Below, one piece after another: positions 1 through 8,198 of a stretch of 64,000 nt of DNA (the first letter of the stretch is position 1; each line of letters starts with the position of its first letter). The notes under the pieces are model-generated. The model was given only the letters and a program-made list of their open reading frames with translations, had not been told where the DNA came from and did not search any database. Made by a program: the position numbers and the translations under genes. Origin of the DNA: Mesorhizobium opportunistum WSM2075 (GTDB taxonomy: Bacteria; Pseudomonadota; Alphaproteobacteria; Rhizobiales; Rhizobiaceae); contig NC_015675.1 in NCBI RefSeq assembly GCF_000176035.2, positions 1,426,001 through 1,490,000 on the forward strand. The letters run 5' to 3'.

Positions 1-61
1 TGGTCGCCCAGTCGGACTGGCTGCCCATGATGATGGCGACGTCGGCGCGTTGATCGTTCAA
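1..61 (-). CDS. purE: PurE, N5-carboxyaminoimidazole ribonucleotide mutase (partial)
   Basis: The left edge cuts this gene. Reading leftward from a TTG at 61-59, the first residues are NDQRADVAIIMGSQSDWAT after the start, which is the hallmark N-terminus of class I PurE (first beta strand, then the GSxSDW substrate loop). A GGGAG lies 7 nt before the TTG. PurE converts N5-CAIR to CAIR in cytoplasmic purine synthesis, and purK usually follows it in this group, outside the window here. Only 20 codons are visible, so the call rests on this one conserved motif, which is very characteristic. Confidence 0.85.
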   Translation of the reverse strand, partial: MNDQRADVAIIMGSQSDWAT

Positions 62-147
62 GCTAATGCTCCCGGCGACAAAGGCGCGCCTTAGCGGAAT
101 TCGGGCGCCACGGCAAGGATACGCAGCCGAAGTGGCCGCGTATTGGC

Positions 148-1056
148 TCACACCGCAGCCTTGCGGAAGCGGGCGACGAAGTCGTCGAGCTCGGGCCGCT
201 CCATGTCGGAGATCGCCCAGTAGGAGAAGGCGCCATCGCTCCAGTGGACCATCGAGAAGCCGCCCGACGAAAGGTCGTCCGGCTGGATGGTCTTGCCGCC
301 TTGCTGCGGCTCGGCGACCAGCGTGATCAGGTGCTCGCGGTGCCGGTAGACCAGTGCCGGCACCGGCCGGCCCGATATCATCTCGACCCGGCCGCCGATC
401 AGCGCGAACCCGTCCTGGGCAAGATCGGGCGCCGGCGGCGAGACGCCGATCCGGGCATCGAGCCACGGCTTGACCGTATGGCGGTCGGACGAGACGATGT
501 CGATCGGGCTCGCGGCAAGCAGGCTGCGGCGGTGGCCGCTGGCGACCGCCGCAGCAAAGCCATCTTCCGCGCCGTTGAACATCAGCCATTGCGTCGCCCC
601 GCTGGCCAGCACGGCGCTGACCATGATCGACGCGGCCATGGCGCGCCAGTCGAACGAGCCGAAACGGCGCGCCCTTGGCGATGGCCGCGCCTGGGAAGGC
701 CGTGTCCCGGCTTCCCGGCGCTGGCCGCCGCCCGCGCCCGCAATCAACCCTGGCAGCGCCGACGGCACGCCACGCTGCGGCTCCGTCGCCCCGGCCTGCT
801 CCTGCTGTTCGGTGCCGGCCATGCCGATCGCCGCGATGCGGGCTCGAAAGGCATCGCTGACATCGGGGCGCGGCAAGCGGCTCACCGCTCCCCGCAAGGC
901 CATGATACGGGCATGCTCGGCGGCAAGCCGCGGGTCGGCGGCGATGCGCCGCTCCACGGCAAGTGCGGCGGCCGCGTCGAGTTCGCCATCGGCAAGGGCA
1001 TGGATCATCAGTCTGATACCTTCGGGATCATTGGGCAGTCCGTCGTCGTGTGTCAT
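148..1056 (-). CDS. Anti-sigma factor, single-TM, partner of the upstream ECF sigma
   Basis: This 302-residue protein has an acidic helical N-terminus (about residues 15-60, with HALADGELD), a Pro/Arg-rich linker, one membrane segment (about 138-160) and a periplasmic C-terminal domain of about 140 residues. That layout is typical of RsiW/FecR-like anti-sigma factors: the cytoplasmic head binds the sigma factor and the outer domain senses. I see no HxxxCxxC zinc motif in the head, so it is not a ZAS-type anti-sigma. Its ATG overlaps the stop of the sigma gene (ATGA at 1056-1053), which implies translational coupling. The inducing signal cannot be read from the sequence. Confidence 0.8.
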   Translation of the reverse strand: MTHDDGLPNDPEGIRLMIHALADGELDAAAALAVERRIAADPRLAAEHARIMALRGAVSRLPRPDVSDAFRARIAAIGMAGTEQQEQAGATEPQRGVPSALPGLIAGAGGGQRREAGTRPSQARPSPRARRFGSFDWRAMAASIMVSAVLASGATQWLMFNGAEDGFAAAVASGHRRSLLAASPIDIVSSDRHTVKPWLDARIGVSPPAPDLAQDGFALIGGRVEMISGRPVPALVYRHREHLITLVAEPQQGGKTIQPDDLSSGGFSMVHWSDGAFSYWAISDMERPELDDFVARFRKAAV

Positions 1057-1592
1057 GACGCTCTCCCCAGTTCAGACGCCAGCAGGCCGCGAGCACGGGC
1101 CAGCCTGGACATCACTGTACCGATCGGCACGGCAAGCATAGCCGCTATCTCGCGATAGCTCAGGCCATTGATGTCGCGCAGCACCAGCGTTTCGCGAAAC
1201 GGCTGCGGCAGGGCGGCGATTGCAGCCTCGAGTGCCGCTGTATCGGCCCTGGCGATCAGGCTTGCCTCCGGGCCATCCTCGTCCGGCAGGCTGGTGCCGT
1301 GCGCGGCGGCCATGTCGTCGAGATCGCCGAGATCGCCGACGGCCATCATGCCGCGCGGCCGGTTGCGCGCCATCCAGGTGTAGGAGGCGTTGCGCACGAT
1401 GGTCAGCAGCCAGGCGCGGGAATTGCCGCCGGCATAGCCTGCGATCCCGGCATGCGCCTTGATGCAAGCGTCCTGCACGACGTCCTCGGCATCGGCCGCA
1501 TTGCCGGTCAGCCAGCGGGCAAGTGCCAGCGCGTCGCCAAGATGCGGCAGCACCACCTCGTTGAAGCGTTCCGCCAGCGCCCTCTCGCTCAA
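1053..1592 (-). CDS. ECF-type RNA polymerase sigma factor
   Basis: The protein has sigma region 2 (EDVVQDACIKAH followed by the SRAWLLTIVRNA helix) and region 4 (LPQPFRETLVLRDINGLSYR, then IGTVMSRLARAR), and lacks regions 1 and 3, which defines an ECF factor. The frame is open further upstream to a TTG at 1745. I prefer the TTG at 1592, giving about 179 residues, because that is the usual family length, region 2 begins soon after it, and a longer N-terminus would overlap the small ORF at 1639-1842. It is followed directly by its anti-sigma gene. The exact start is uncertain, since no clear Shine-Dalgarno precedes 1592. Confidence 0.85.
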   Translation of the reverse strand: MSERALAERFNEVVLPHLGDALALARWLTGNAADAEDVVQDACIKAHAGIAGYAGGNSRAWLLTIVRNASYTWMARNRPRGMMAVGDLGDLDDMAAAHGTSLPDEDGPEASLIARADTAALEAAIAALPQPFRETLVLRDINGLSYREIAAMLAVPIGTVMSRLARARGLLASELGRAS

Positions 1593-1638
1593 AGCAGCAC
1601 CATGATCCGATACTCCGGACAAGACCGGGCGTGCCGCC

Positions 1639-1842
1639 TCAGGACGCGACAGCGAGTTTGCCTTGCTCGCAGGGGTAAAACCCCTGGGAACAGGCAAGGG
1701 CGCCTGCCTTGCTGGAAGTGAATTCATCTGCGTCACCGGTGTCAAGCGTCACGGGGGAGAGATCGGTGACCATCATGCGCTCCAACACATGGCGACGGCT
1801 GTAGCCGCAGCCGTGTTCGCCGGGCTCGCGATGATAGGACAT
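1639..1842 (-). CDS. Small hypothetical protein ahead of the ECF sigma gene
   Basis: This 67-codon frame starts at an ATG (1842-1840) with a near-perfect GAGGAG Shine-Dalgarno 6 nt upstream, better than that of either following gene. It begins MSYHREPGEHGCGYSRRHV and contains three cysteines (one near the start, two near the end). It lies on the same strand, 46 nt before the proposed start of the sigma gene, so the three would form one operon. I do not recognise the family. The frame overlaps the long alternative N-terminus of the sigma gene in another phase, so only one of the two can be right in that stretch. The support is the ribosome-binding site and reasonable codon use, not homology. 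Confidence 0.45.
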   Translation of the reverse strand: MSYHREPGEHGCGYSRRHVLERMMVTDLSPVTLDTGDADEFTSSKAGALACSQGFYPCEQGKLAVAS

Positions 1843-1918
1843 GCCGATCTCCTCAACGCCAGCAGTGGCGTATGACAAGGAGACTTGTTGCGGCTGGGGT
1901 TTATTCCCGCAGCGCGCA

Positions 1919-1954
1919 AATCAGGCTGTTCACAGTCGCGTGATCAGCCTGATT
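1919..1954 (-). terminator. Hairpin downstream of the PLP-enzyme gene
   Basis: A 10-bp perfect inverted repeat (AATCAGGCTG at 1919-1928, CAGCCTGATT at 1945-1954) with a 16-nt loop sits 26 nt past the stop of the leftward operon. On the minus strand it is followed by only a short T stretch, so termination efficiency is uncertain. Confidence 0.45.
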
Positions 1955-1979
1955 TAGCCGGTCGATGCTGGTTCCGCGT

Positions 1980-3185
1980 TCAATCCGGCCAGCGCAAGAC
2001 GCCGGACGAATCCTTGCGGGCGGCTTTCATCGCATCGGCGGGACGATCCTTCGCGGTCAGTACAGCGCGCAGCCGTTCGGCGACGATCTCCGCCTCGCCG
2101 GGATGCAGGTTGCAGGGGTCGAGGAAGAAATGGCCGCGCTCGACCTCGTGATTGCGCACGATGATCGGCGGCGAGCCTGCCGCGAGCGTCGAAGCGAGAC
2201 CGGCGGCACTGAACCGGCTTTCGGCTGAGACGAAGATCTGCAGCCGGTCGAGCGGATTGGCGGTCGGATCGGGGATGATGTTGGCAAAGATGCCCGGCAG
2301 TCCCTGTAAAGCGTCCAACCAGAGGTTGAGCGCAGCCTCCTCGCGGCGGCGGATGCCGGCGTGGTCGCGCTTTTCCCAGGCTTCCAGCGCCGCCATGGTG
2401 CCGGCGATGCTCTCCTTGCCGACCTTCATGGCGCGCGCGACGCCTCGGTTCTGCAGATAGGCTGATCGCACCAGGTCCTTGCGTCCGGTGACGATGCCGC
2501 TGGTCGGGCCTGAGAGGAATTTGTGGCCGCTGTAGATGACGACGTCGGCGCCGCGCGCCAGGAAGCCGCGCAGATCATATTCGGAAGCGGCATCGACAAT
2601 CACCGGCACGCCCTTAGCGTGGCAGATATCGCAGAATTCCTCCAGCGACAGCATGCCGTACTGCACGGTGTGGTGGGCGACTACGTAGAGGGCAGCCGCC
2701 GTGCGCTCGTTGATCGCTTCGCGCACGTGATAGTGCTGCGTGACGCTGACCGTGCCGGCAGGGATCACTTTGGCGCCGGCGACGCGGACCGACTGGTCGA
2801 TCGGCGCGCCGTAATTGACGATGTGGCCGAGCTGGATAACGACCTCCGACTTGAGGTCGCCGGTGTCGTCAGGCAGGCGCTCGATGGCGAGAAGGCTGGT
2901 GCCCGTCATGGCGCCGGCGATCGCCATGGTGATGCCGCTGGCGCAGCAGGCGGTGATGAAGCCGGCCTCGCCGCCGGTGAGGCGCGCGACGACCGTGCTC
3001 GCGGCACGCTGCAGATCGTCCATCTCCACCCATTGCGAAGCCATTTCGGCCATGGCGCTGATCGCTTCGGGAACGATGATCGATGCGCCCAGCGCGGTCA
3101 TTGTGCCGGAGACGTTGATGATCGGCCGCAAGCCCAGCCGTTCGCGGATGGTGGTGTTGGAGCCGGTGTCGGAATAGGTTTTCAT
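1980..3185 (-). CDS. SelA-like PLP-dependent lyase/transferase
   Basis: This 401-residue fold-type I PLP enzyme resembles the SelA / D-glucosaminate-6-phosphate ammonia-lyase (DgaE-like) branch. It has the N-terminal [20 protein letters not shown] that opens this family, [14 protein letters not shown] for cofactor phosphate binding, [13 protein letters not shown] for the ring aspartate, and [14 protein letters not shown] with the probable Schiff-base Lys222. I start it at the ATG 3185, because an upstream extension would run into the RidA gene. It is the last gene of the transporter operon. Enzymes of this branch that eliminate ammonia release enamine/imine products, which suits the neighbouring RidA. 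The substrate is presumably the amino acid or amino sugar acid imported by the ABC system; its identity is not visible. Confidence 0.75.
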   Translation of the reverse strand: MKTYSDTGSNTTIRERLGLRPIINVSGTMTALGASIIVPEAISAMAEMASQWVEMDDLQRAASTVVARLTGGEAGFITACCASGITMAIAGAMTGTSLLAIERLPDDTGDLKSEVVIQLGHIVNYGAPIDQSVRVAGAKVIPAGTVSVTQHYHVREAINERTAAALYVVAHHTVQYGMLSLEEFCDICHAKGVPVIVDAASEYDLRGFLARGADVVIYSGHKFLSGPTSGIVTGRKDLVRSAYLQNRGVARAMKVGKESIAGTMAALEAWEKRDHAGIRRREEAALNLWLDALQGLPGIFANIIPDPTANPLDRLQIFVSAESRFSAAGLASTLAAGSPPIIVRNHEVERGHFFLDPCNLHPGEAEIVAERLRAVLTAKDRPADAMKAARKDSSGVLRWPD

Positions 3186-3210
3186 GTCAGCAGGTCCCGT
3201 GAGTGACAAA

Positions 3211-3675
3211 TCAGGCTGCGGCGATCTCGACGACCGCCTCGATTTCGACAGTGATGTTTCCAGGCAGCGAGCCGACGCCGATCGCCGACCGCGCATGGCC
3301 GCCGATCTTGTCGAAGACATCGGCGAACAGGTCCGAGCAGCCGTTGACCACCTTCGGATGGTCGCTGAAGGTCGGGGTCGCGTTGACGAAGCCGAGCAGC
3401 TTGACGACGCGCACGATGCGGCCGAGGTCGCCGGCGGCGGCATGCATGACGGCGAGCAGGTTGAGCCCGGTGAGACGTGCATGCTCATACGCCTGCTCGA
3501 CCGTCACGTCCTCGCCGACCTTGCCGGTGCAAAGCGTGCCGTCGGCGCGCAGCGGTCCCTGGCCGGAGAGGAAGATCAGCCGGCCGCTCTCTGCATGGGT
3601 GACGAAGTTGGCAATGGGCGTCGGCGGCTCGGGCAGCTTCAGGCCGAGTTCGGCGAGCCGGATGTAAGGCGTCAT
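3211..3675 (-). CDS. RidA/YjgF-family enamine/imine deaminase
   Basis: This 154-residue RidA-fold protein has [12 protein letters not shown] and [16 protein letters not shown], and the C-terminal [20 protein letters not shown] with the conserved arginine (about 129) that binds the substrate carboxylate. RidA proteins hydrolyse reactive enamines/imines released by PLP enzymes to ketoacids and ammonia, and the PLP enzyme gene lies 25 nt downstream. It is slightly longer than canonical RidA (about 128) and belongs to the longer YjgH-like subgroup. The placement suggests either a detoxifying step or a required second step in catabolism of the imported substrate. Confidence 0.85.
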   Translation of the reverse strand: MTPYIRLAELGLKLPEPPTPIANFVTHAESGRLIFLSGQGPLRADGTLCTGKVGEDVTVEQAYEHARLTGLNLLAVMHAAAGDLGRIVRVVKLLGFVNATPTFSDHPKVVNGCSDLFADVFDKIGGHARSAIGVGSLPGNITVEIEAVVEIAAA

Positions 3676-3745
3676 GGAAGAAGGCTCCCTTGGATGGCTT
3701 CAGCCATCCGATATTCAAAAAATGGGCGGTGTCGGCCGTCCGGTG

Positions 3746-4540
3746 TCAGAAATGCGAGGCGCGGAAGCGCGCCAGGAAGGTGCGGAGGCGCTCGTTGCTG
3801 GTCTCCGCCGCGAGGATTTCCTTGGGCGGACCAACAGCGCTGACGCCACCATCGGCCATGAAGACGATGCGGCTCGATGCGTCGCGGGCAAAGGCCATTT
3901 CGTGCGTCACCATCAGCATGGTCATGCCATCCTCGGCGAGGCTGCGCACCACGGCCAGCACCTCGCCGACCAGTTCGGGGTCGAGCGCGGAGGTGATCTC
4001 GTCAAGCAGCAGGATCTTCGGCTCCATGGCCACGGCGCGCGCGATGCCGACGCGCTGCTGCTGGCCGCCGGAGAGCTCGGCCGGCAGGCTGTCGGCCTTG
4101 TGGGCCAAACCAACGCGGCCGAGCCAGTGTTCGGCCGCCTGGCGCGCCTCGGCCTCGCTCTTTCCCCGCACCTTGGTGAGCCCGAGCATGATATTGCCGG
4201 CCGCCGTCAAATGCGGAAACAGGTTGAAGCTCTGGAACACCATGCCGGTCTCGGCGCGCATACTGGCCAAGTCGCGTTCGCTGCGGCGCTGGCGCGTTGC
4301 GGCCTCGCGGTAGCCGACCTCCTTGCCGTCGATGCGGATCGAGCCGCTGTCGTAGCTCTCCAGGAAGTTGACGCAGCGCAGCAGCGTGGTCTTGCCGCTG
4401 CCGGAGGGGCCGATGACGGTGACCACCTCGCCGCGCTTGACCTCAAGGCTGACGGAACGCAACACCTCGACGGCGCCGAAGGCCTTGGAGACATCGCGCA
4501 CGTCGAGCAGCGCGGGGCTGGCGGTTGAGGCTTCGGACAT
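3746..4540 (-). CDS. Polar amino acid ABC transporter, ATP-binding protein
   Basis: This is a 264-residue ABC ATPase of the polar amino-acid (GlnQ/HisP) family. It shows Walker A GPSGSGKTT (residues 44-52), Q-loop MVFQSFNLFPHLT, signature [14 protein letters not shown], Walker B ILLLDEITSALDP and the switch histidine in MVTHEM. The start at 4540 lies 4 nt after the stop of the upstream permease, and an apparent N-terminal extension is only read-through of the permease tail. It energises import with the two adjacent permeases. One deviation is an isoleucine-threonine (DEIT) where most relatives have DEPT. Confidence 0.93.
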   Translation of the reverse strand: MSEASTASPALLDVRDVSKAFGAVEVLRSVSLEVKRGEVVTVIGPSGSGKTTLLRCVNFLESYDSGSIRIDGKEVGYREAATRQRRSERDLASMRAETGMVFQSFNLFPHLTAAGNIMLGLTKVRGKSEAEARQAAEHWLGRVGLAHKADSLPAELSGGQQQRVGIARAVAMEPKILLLDEITSALDPELVGEVLAVVRSLAEDGMTMLMVTHEMAFARDASSRIVFMADGGVSAVGPPKEILAAETSNERLRTFLARFRASHF

Positions 4541-4544
4541 CGTG

Positions 4545-5195
4545 CTATTCCCGGATGAAGGAGAAGCGCCGTTCGAGCCGCCGGCTGGCGAGCGAGAGCG
4601 CGTAGTTGACCGCGAAGTAGATGAGCGCGCCCAGTATATAGAGCGGCATTGCCTCATAGGTGCGGCCGATGACCTGGTTGATGGCCTGCATCAGGTCGGT
4701 GATGCCGAGCAGCGACACCAGCGCGCTGCCCTTGACCGCGTCGGTGACGCCGTTGATCCACGGCGGCAGGAAGCGCCGGAAGGCCTGCGGGAAGATGACG
4801 TAGGCCAGTCGCTGGCGGAAGGTCAGCCCGATCGCCATCGCCGCTTCGGACTGGCCCTGGGGGATGGAGCCGACGGCGCCGCGCACATATTCCACCACTT
4901 GCGCCGTCTTGAACAAGGTGAGCGCGAACACAGCGGCCCAGAACGATGGCAGGTGCAGCCCGATCGCCGGCAGGCCGTAATAGACGAAGAACATCAGCAC
5001 CAGGATCGGAATCCCGCGGATGGTGTCCGAGAAGATGCGCACCGCCCAGCGCAACGGAGTGGGGCCATAGACCAGGCCGACCCCCAGCAGGACACCGGCG
5101 ATGAGCGACAGGACGACGACCAGCAGTGACACCCACAAGGTCACGGCGAAGCCTTCGGCGAGGAACGGCAAGGCGTAGAAGATCTGGCCCAGCAT
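4545..5195 (-). CDS. Polar amino acid ABC transporter, permease 2
   Basis: This 216-residue inner-membrane permease of the HisM/GlnP type has about five membrane helices and a cytoplasmic EAA loop (EAAMAIGLTFRQRLAYVIFP) that contacts the ATPase. The start (ATG 5195) is 1 nt past the stop of the other permease, so the two are probably translationally coupled. Two different permease genes suggest a heterodimeric channel. Confidence 0.92.
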   Translation of the reverse strand: MLGQIFYALPFLAEGFAVTLWVSLLVVVLSLIAGVLLGVGLVYGPTPLRWAVRIFSDTIRGIPILVLMFFVYYGLPAIGLHLPSFWAAVFALTLFKTAQVVEYVRGAVGSIPQGQSEAAMAIGLTFRQRLAYVIFPQAFRRFLPPWINGVTDAVKGSALVSLLGITDLMQAINQVIGRTYEAMPLYILGALIYFAVNYALSLASRRLERRFSFIRE

Positions 5196-5196
5196 G

Positions 5197-5862
5197 TCAG
5201 CGCGCCGCCCTGAACCGGCGCTCGACGAGCCTGAGCGCGAAAAGCAGGGCGTAGCCGGTGACCAGATACATCGCCGTGGTGACCAGATAGACCTCGACGA
5301 TGCGGAAGGTGTTGAAGTTGATCCACTGGGCGCCGTAGGTGAGCTCCGGCACCGAGATGACCGAGGCGATCGAAGTGTCCTTGAACAGCGAAATGAAGGT
5401 GTTGGACAGCGCCGGCAGCGTGATGCGCAGCATGGTCGGCAGGCGCACATGCAGCAGCCTCTGCCATGGCGTCAGGCCGATCGCCTTGCCGGCATCGAGC
5501 TGGCCGCGCGGGACGGCTTCGAGGCCCGAGCGAAACACCTCGACCAGATAGGCGCCGCTATAGACCGACAGCGTCAGGACGAACGATGTCGGCGCGCTGT
5601 AGGCGAGGTCGACCACGGTCGGCAAGCCGTAGAAGACGAGATAGACCAGCAGGATCAGCGGCACGTTGCGGATGAACTCGACATAGGCGGCGATCACCGC
5701 CCGCACCACGCGTCCGGCCGAGACATACCAGACCGCGAGCACCAGCCCGATGACGACGCCGATGGCGATCGAGATGACGGCAAGCTCGAGGCTGAGCAGC
5801 AGTCCGCCCCAGAGCTTGTCGAAATGCCGCCAGATCAGGTTGAAATTGAGGGCATAGCCCAT
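5197..5862 (-). CDS. Polar amino acid ABC transporter, permease 1
   Basis: This 221-residue permease has the same BPD_transp_1 architecture: an N-terminal helix that includes LLLSLELAVISIAIGVVIGL, the FIRNVPLILLVYLVFYGLP signature of amino-acid permeases, and an EAA-like loop around DAGKAIGLTPWQRLLHVRLP. It lies 69 nt downstream of the binding-protein gene and begins the membrane part of the transporter. Confidence 0.92.
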   Translation of the reverse strand: MGYALNFNLIWRHFDKLWGGLLLSLELAVISIAIGVVIGLVLAVWYVSAGRVVRAVIAAYVEFIRNVPLILLVYLVFYGLPTVVDLAYSAPTSFVLTLSVYSGAYLVEVFRSGLEAVPRGQLDAGKAIGLTPWQRLLHVRLPTMLRITLPALSNTFISLFKDTSIASVISVPELTYGAQWINFNTFRIVEVYLVTTAMYLVTGYALLFALRLVERRFRAAR

Positions 5863-5931
5863 GCGTCCGCCTCGGTGTGAAGGGCGTCGGAAGAGAGCGG
5901 AAGGGCGAATGCCGCCCCTCCGCCTGCTGGG

Positions 5932-6804
5932 TCAGATGACCGGGAAGCCGGGGTGGCGCGCCGGCGGCTCCTGGCCGAAATAGTCCTTGAAGGCAGCGTC
6001 GTAGAGCGCTGATTCATGGCCGAACATGGCGATGGTGAAGGTCTGGTCGACGAAGGTCAGCCAGTCGAGATCGCCTTGCCGCAGGGCCGCGCCATAGAGC
6101 ATCGAGTACCAGCTTTTGCCGGCATCGAAATATTTGTCGGGATTGCGCGAGGCGAGCCAGCGCACGGTGGAGAGATCGACCGCGGCCGCATCGACACGCT
6201 TGGACTCCAAGGCTTGCAGCACGTTGGCCTGGGTGTCGATCTGCATCACCTGCGCCTGCGGCAAGGCATAATGGACCGAAGTTTCCGCATCGACGTTCTG
6301 CAGGATCGAGATGCGCGTCGCCGAACCGCCGGCAAGCAATTTGTCGAAGGTCTTGTTCTCGGCGTTGGGAAGCGTCAGCAAGGCGACGCCTTCGACGTAA
6401 TACGGCCTGGTGAAGTTGATCAGCTGCGAGCGCTGCGCCGTCATCGTCATGAACTGGATGGTGATGTCGACCTTATTGGTGGTGACGTTGGGAATGCGCT
6501 GCGCCGGATCCTGCATGACGAACTCGACCTTGGTCGGATCGTCGAAAAGGCCCTTGGCCAGGATGCGCCCCATGGTGATGTCCATGCCGACCAACTCGCC
6601 GGCATCGTTCTCGAAATGCCAGGGCGCGTTGGTGCTGCCGGTGCCGACGATGAGCTTGCCGCGATCGAGCACGGTGCGCAGCAAGCTGTCGGACGCTGCC
6701 TGGGCGGCGGCCTTCTGGGCATCGACGGTTGCCAAAACGCCGGCCGTCGCCAGTCCCGCCATTCCCAATTTCAGAAAATCACGTCTTCCGGATGTGTCGT
6801 TCAC
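5932..6804 (-). CDS. Tat-exported periplasmic amino acid-binding protein
   Basis: This is a 290-residue family-3 solute-binding protein (SBP_bac_3). The N-terminus SGRRDFLKLGMAGLATAG is a clear twin-arginine signal, with a likely cleavage site near residue 35 (KAAAQA). The mature part starts LRTVLDRGKLIVGTG and has the two-lobed fold landmarks GMDITMGRILAKGLF and VDITIQFMTMTAQRSQLINF. It is the first gene of the operon and faces the IclR gene divergently. Tat rather than Sec export is a minority choice in this family and implies folding before export. Confidence 0.92.
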   Translation of the reverse strand: MNDTSGRRDFLKLGMAGLATAGVLATVDAQKAAAQAASDSLLRTVLDRGKLIVGTGSTNAPWHFENDAGELVGMDITMGRILAKGLFDDPTKVEFVMQDPAQRIPNVTTNKVDITIQFMTMTAQRSQLINFTRPYYVEGVALLTLPNAENKTFDKLLAGGSATRISILQNVDAETSVHYALPQAQVMQIDTQANVLQALESKRVDAAAVDLSTVRWLASRNPDKYFDAGKSWYSMLYGAALRQGDLDWLTFVDQTFTIAMFGHESALYDAAFKDYFGQEPPARHPGFPVI

Positions 6805-6871
6805 GGCGACCTCCTTTCGTGTTGTGTTCCCCTATGCACAGGCAAGACACGTCATTGTTTTCACAGCGATT

Positions 6872-6913
6872 GTCTCTTACAAGAGACGTATGTATCCTGT
6901 ACAAGACAGATAC
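6872..6913. promoter_or_regulatory. Two inverted repeats between the ABC operon and iclR-type gene
   Basis: In the 127-bp divergent intergenic region there is a perfect 6-bp inverted repeat (GTCTCT at 6872-6877, AGAGAC at 6882-6887, spacer TACA) and a second dyad (GTATC 6892-6896, GATAC 6909-6913). Both share a TACAAGA core. They lie 20-60 nt before the regulator's ATG, so they are the natural candidate operators for the IclR protein controlling both directions. This is inferred from position and symmetry only. Confidence 0.45.
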
Positions 6914-6931
6914 TAACATCAGGAATCGACA

Positions 6932-7720
6932 ATGCAAGATGGCAATGCCCTGGCGGTTTCAGCCGGCGAGAAGATCTCGGGCTCCCGGGAAAAGGGTCTC
7001 AACCGGGTGCTCGAAATCCTGGAGTTTCTTCATACGACGCAGCGCGCCATCGGCATCGGCGACCTTGCCAAGGGGGTGAACGCACCGCGCTCGACAACCT
7101 ACACGCTGGTGCGGTCGCTGGTCGACGCCGGCCTGCTGGAAATGGAAGGCGACGGCAACCGCGTCTATTTCGGCAAGAAGCTCTACCTCTACGGGATGGA
7201 TTATGTGCGCGGCAACGACCTGATGCGGCGAGGGCGCCAGGAGGTCGACAATCTGTCGCGCGAGACCGGCGAGACCTCGGAACTGTGTATGCTGCAAAGC
7301 GGCCGCTACACCATCGTGCACGCGAGCCCGGGTACCAGGCCGTTCCGCATCAGTTCGGCCACCGGCCTGCAGATACCGCTGCCGTGGACCGCTTCGGGGC
7401 GGCTGCTGCTGGCGGGGCTGGACAGGGCCGCGATCGAAGCCATGGTATCGGACGACGATCTCGTGCTGCCCGACGGACGCAAGCTCAAGCTCGACGATTT
7501 CGTCGCCGACATCGCCAAGGCGCGGGTCACCGGCTACTGCGTCACTTCGGGGCTGGTCGATGCCTATACGAAATGCCTTGCCGTGCCGGTCTTTTCATCG
7601 CCGGGCAAGGTCGAGGCGACGATGTGCCTGGTGGTTCCCATCGATACCACCGATGAGCGGACCGCCAGCCTCATCGGCCTGCTGCGCGAGCGCGCCGCCA
7701 GGCTATCGATCGCCGGATAG
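6932..7720 (+). CDS. IclR-family transcriptional regulator
   Basis: This 262-residue protein has an N-terminal winged HTH (GLNRVLEILEFLHTTQRAIG, then APRSTTYTLVRSLVDAGLLE) and the IclR effector-binding domain (about residues 95-255, with GETSELCMLQSGRYTIVHAS and PLPWTASGRLLLAGL). IclR proteins usually bind a catabolic intermediate. The divergent position against the ABC/RidA/PLP-enzyme operon makes that operon its most likely target. Confidence 0.92.
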   Translation: MQDGNALAVSAGEKISGSREKGLNRVLEILEFLHTTQRAIGIGDLAKGVNAPRSTTYTLVRSLVDAGLLEMEGDGNRVYFGKKLYLYGMDYVRGNDLMRRGRQEVDNLSRETGETSELCMLQSGRYTIVHASPGTRPFRISSATGLQIPLPWTASGRLLLAGLDRAAIEAMVSDDDLVLPDGRKLKLDDFVADIAKARVTGYCVTSGLVDAYTKCLAVPVFSSPGKVEATMCLVVPIDTTDERTASLIGLLRERAARLSIAG

Positions 7721-7755
7721 GCGAAGCATGATGGAGGACGCTTGGTGCCCGCGGC

Positions 7756-7959
7756 TCAAGCGATGATGTCGGGGATGATCTTGTCTTCCAACGCCATCAG
7801 CCGATCCTTGAGGACCAGTTTCTTCTTCTTCATGCGCTGGATTTGCAGCGGATCGCAACCCATGGCGATCATCGCGTTGATCGCCGCGTCGAAATCGGCG
7901 TGTTCCTGCTTCAGCCGGGAAAATTCGAGGCGAATATCGGCCTGTTCCTGATCGGACAT
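7756..7959 (-). CDS. DUF465 (YdcH-like) small helical protein
   Basis: This 67-residue, charged, fully helical protein contains FSRLKQEHADFDAAINAM and the DUF465 core PLQIQRMKKKKLVLKDRLMA. Members are short two-helix hairpins of unknown role. A second DUF465 gene of different sequence lies divergently 240 nt away. Confidence 0.85.
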   Translation of the reverse strand: MSDQEQADIRLEFSRLKQEHADFDAAINAMIAMGCDPLQIQRMKKKKLVLKDRLMALEDKIIPDIIA

Positions 7960-8198
7960 TCTCTACCGTCTGCACGTCTGCGGCGCCCAAAACTGGGCCT
8001 GATTGGGCGGGGGCGGCAATTTCTGCCACCGGCGCGCAGGCCATATCACATTTCACATTGTCGTGGAATGCTACCACGCAGCATTCGACATCCCAGCCGG
8101 AAGGTGGCACAGTGTCATTGTGCCGTCACAGAAGCGACCTGCGGTGGACGTGCCTTTGACGGCTGCAATCGAGGAAACCATGAAAGGGAGAACCAATC
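7960..8198. other. Divergent intergenic region between two DUF465 genes
   Basis: No gene is visible in this 239-nt region. It contains a perfect 7-bp inverted repeat (GAATGCT at 8066-8072, AGCATTC at 8080-8086) roughly midway, which could be a shared operator. Promoters for both genes should lie here, but I cannot place -35/-10 boxes with confidence. Confidence 0.3.

Noticed and set aside
3186..3488. An N-terminal extension of the PLP-enzyme gene by 101 codons
   Set aside because: The added residues are Ser/Arg/Pro-rich and unlike the family, and the stretch is the RidA gene in another phase. The family start is at ATG 3185.
6016..7656. A 546-codon plus-strand frame through the binding-protein and iclR genes
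   Set aside because: It crosses two genes in a different phase and shows no domain; the regulator frame is clearly the coding one.
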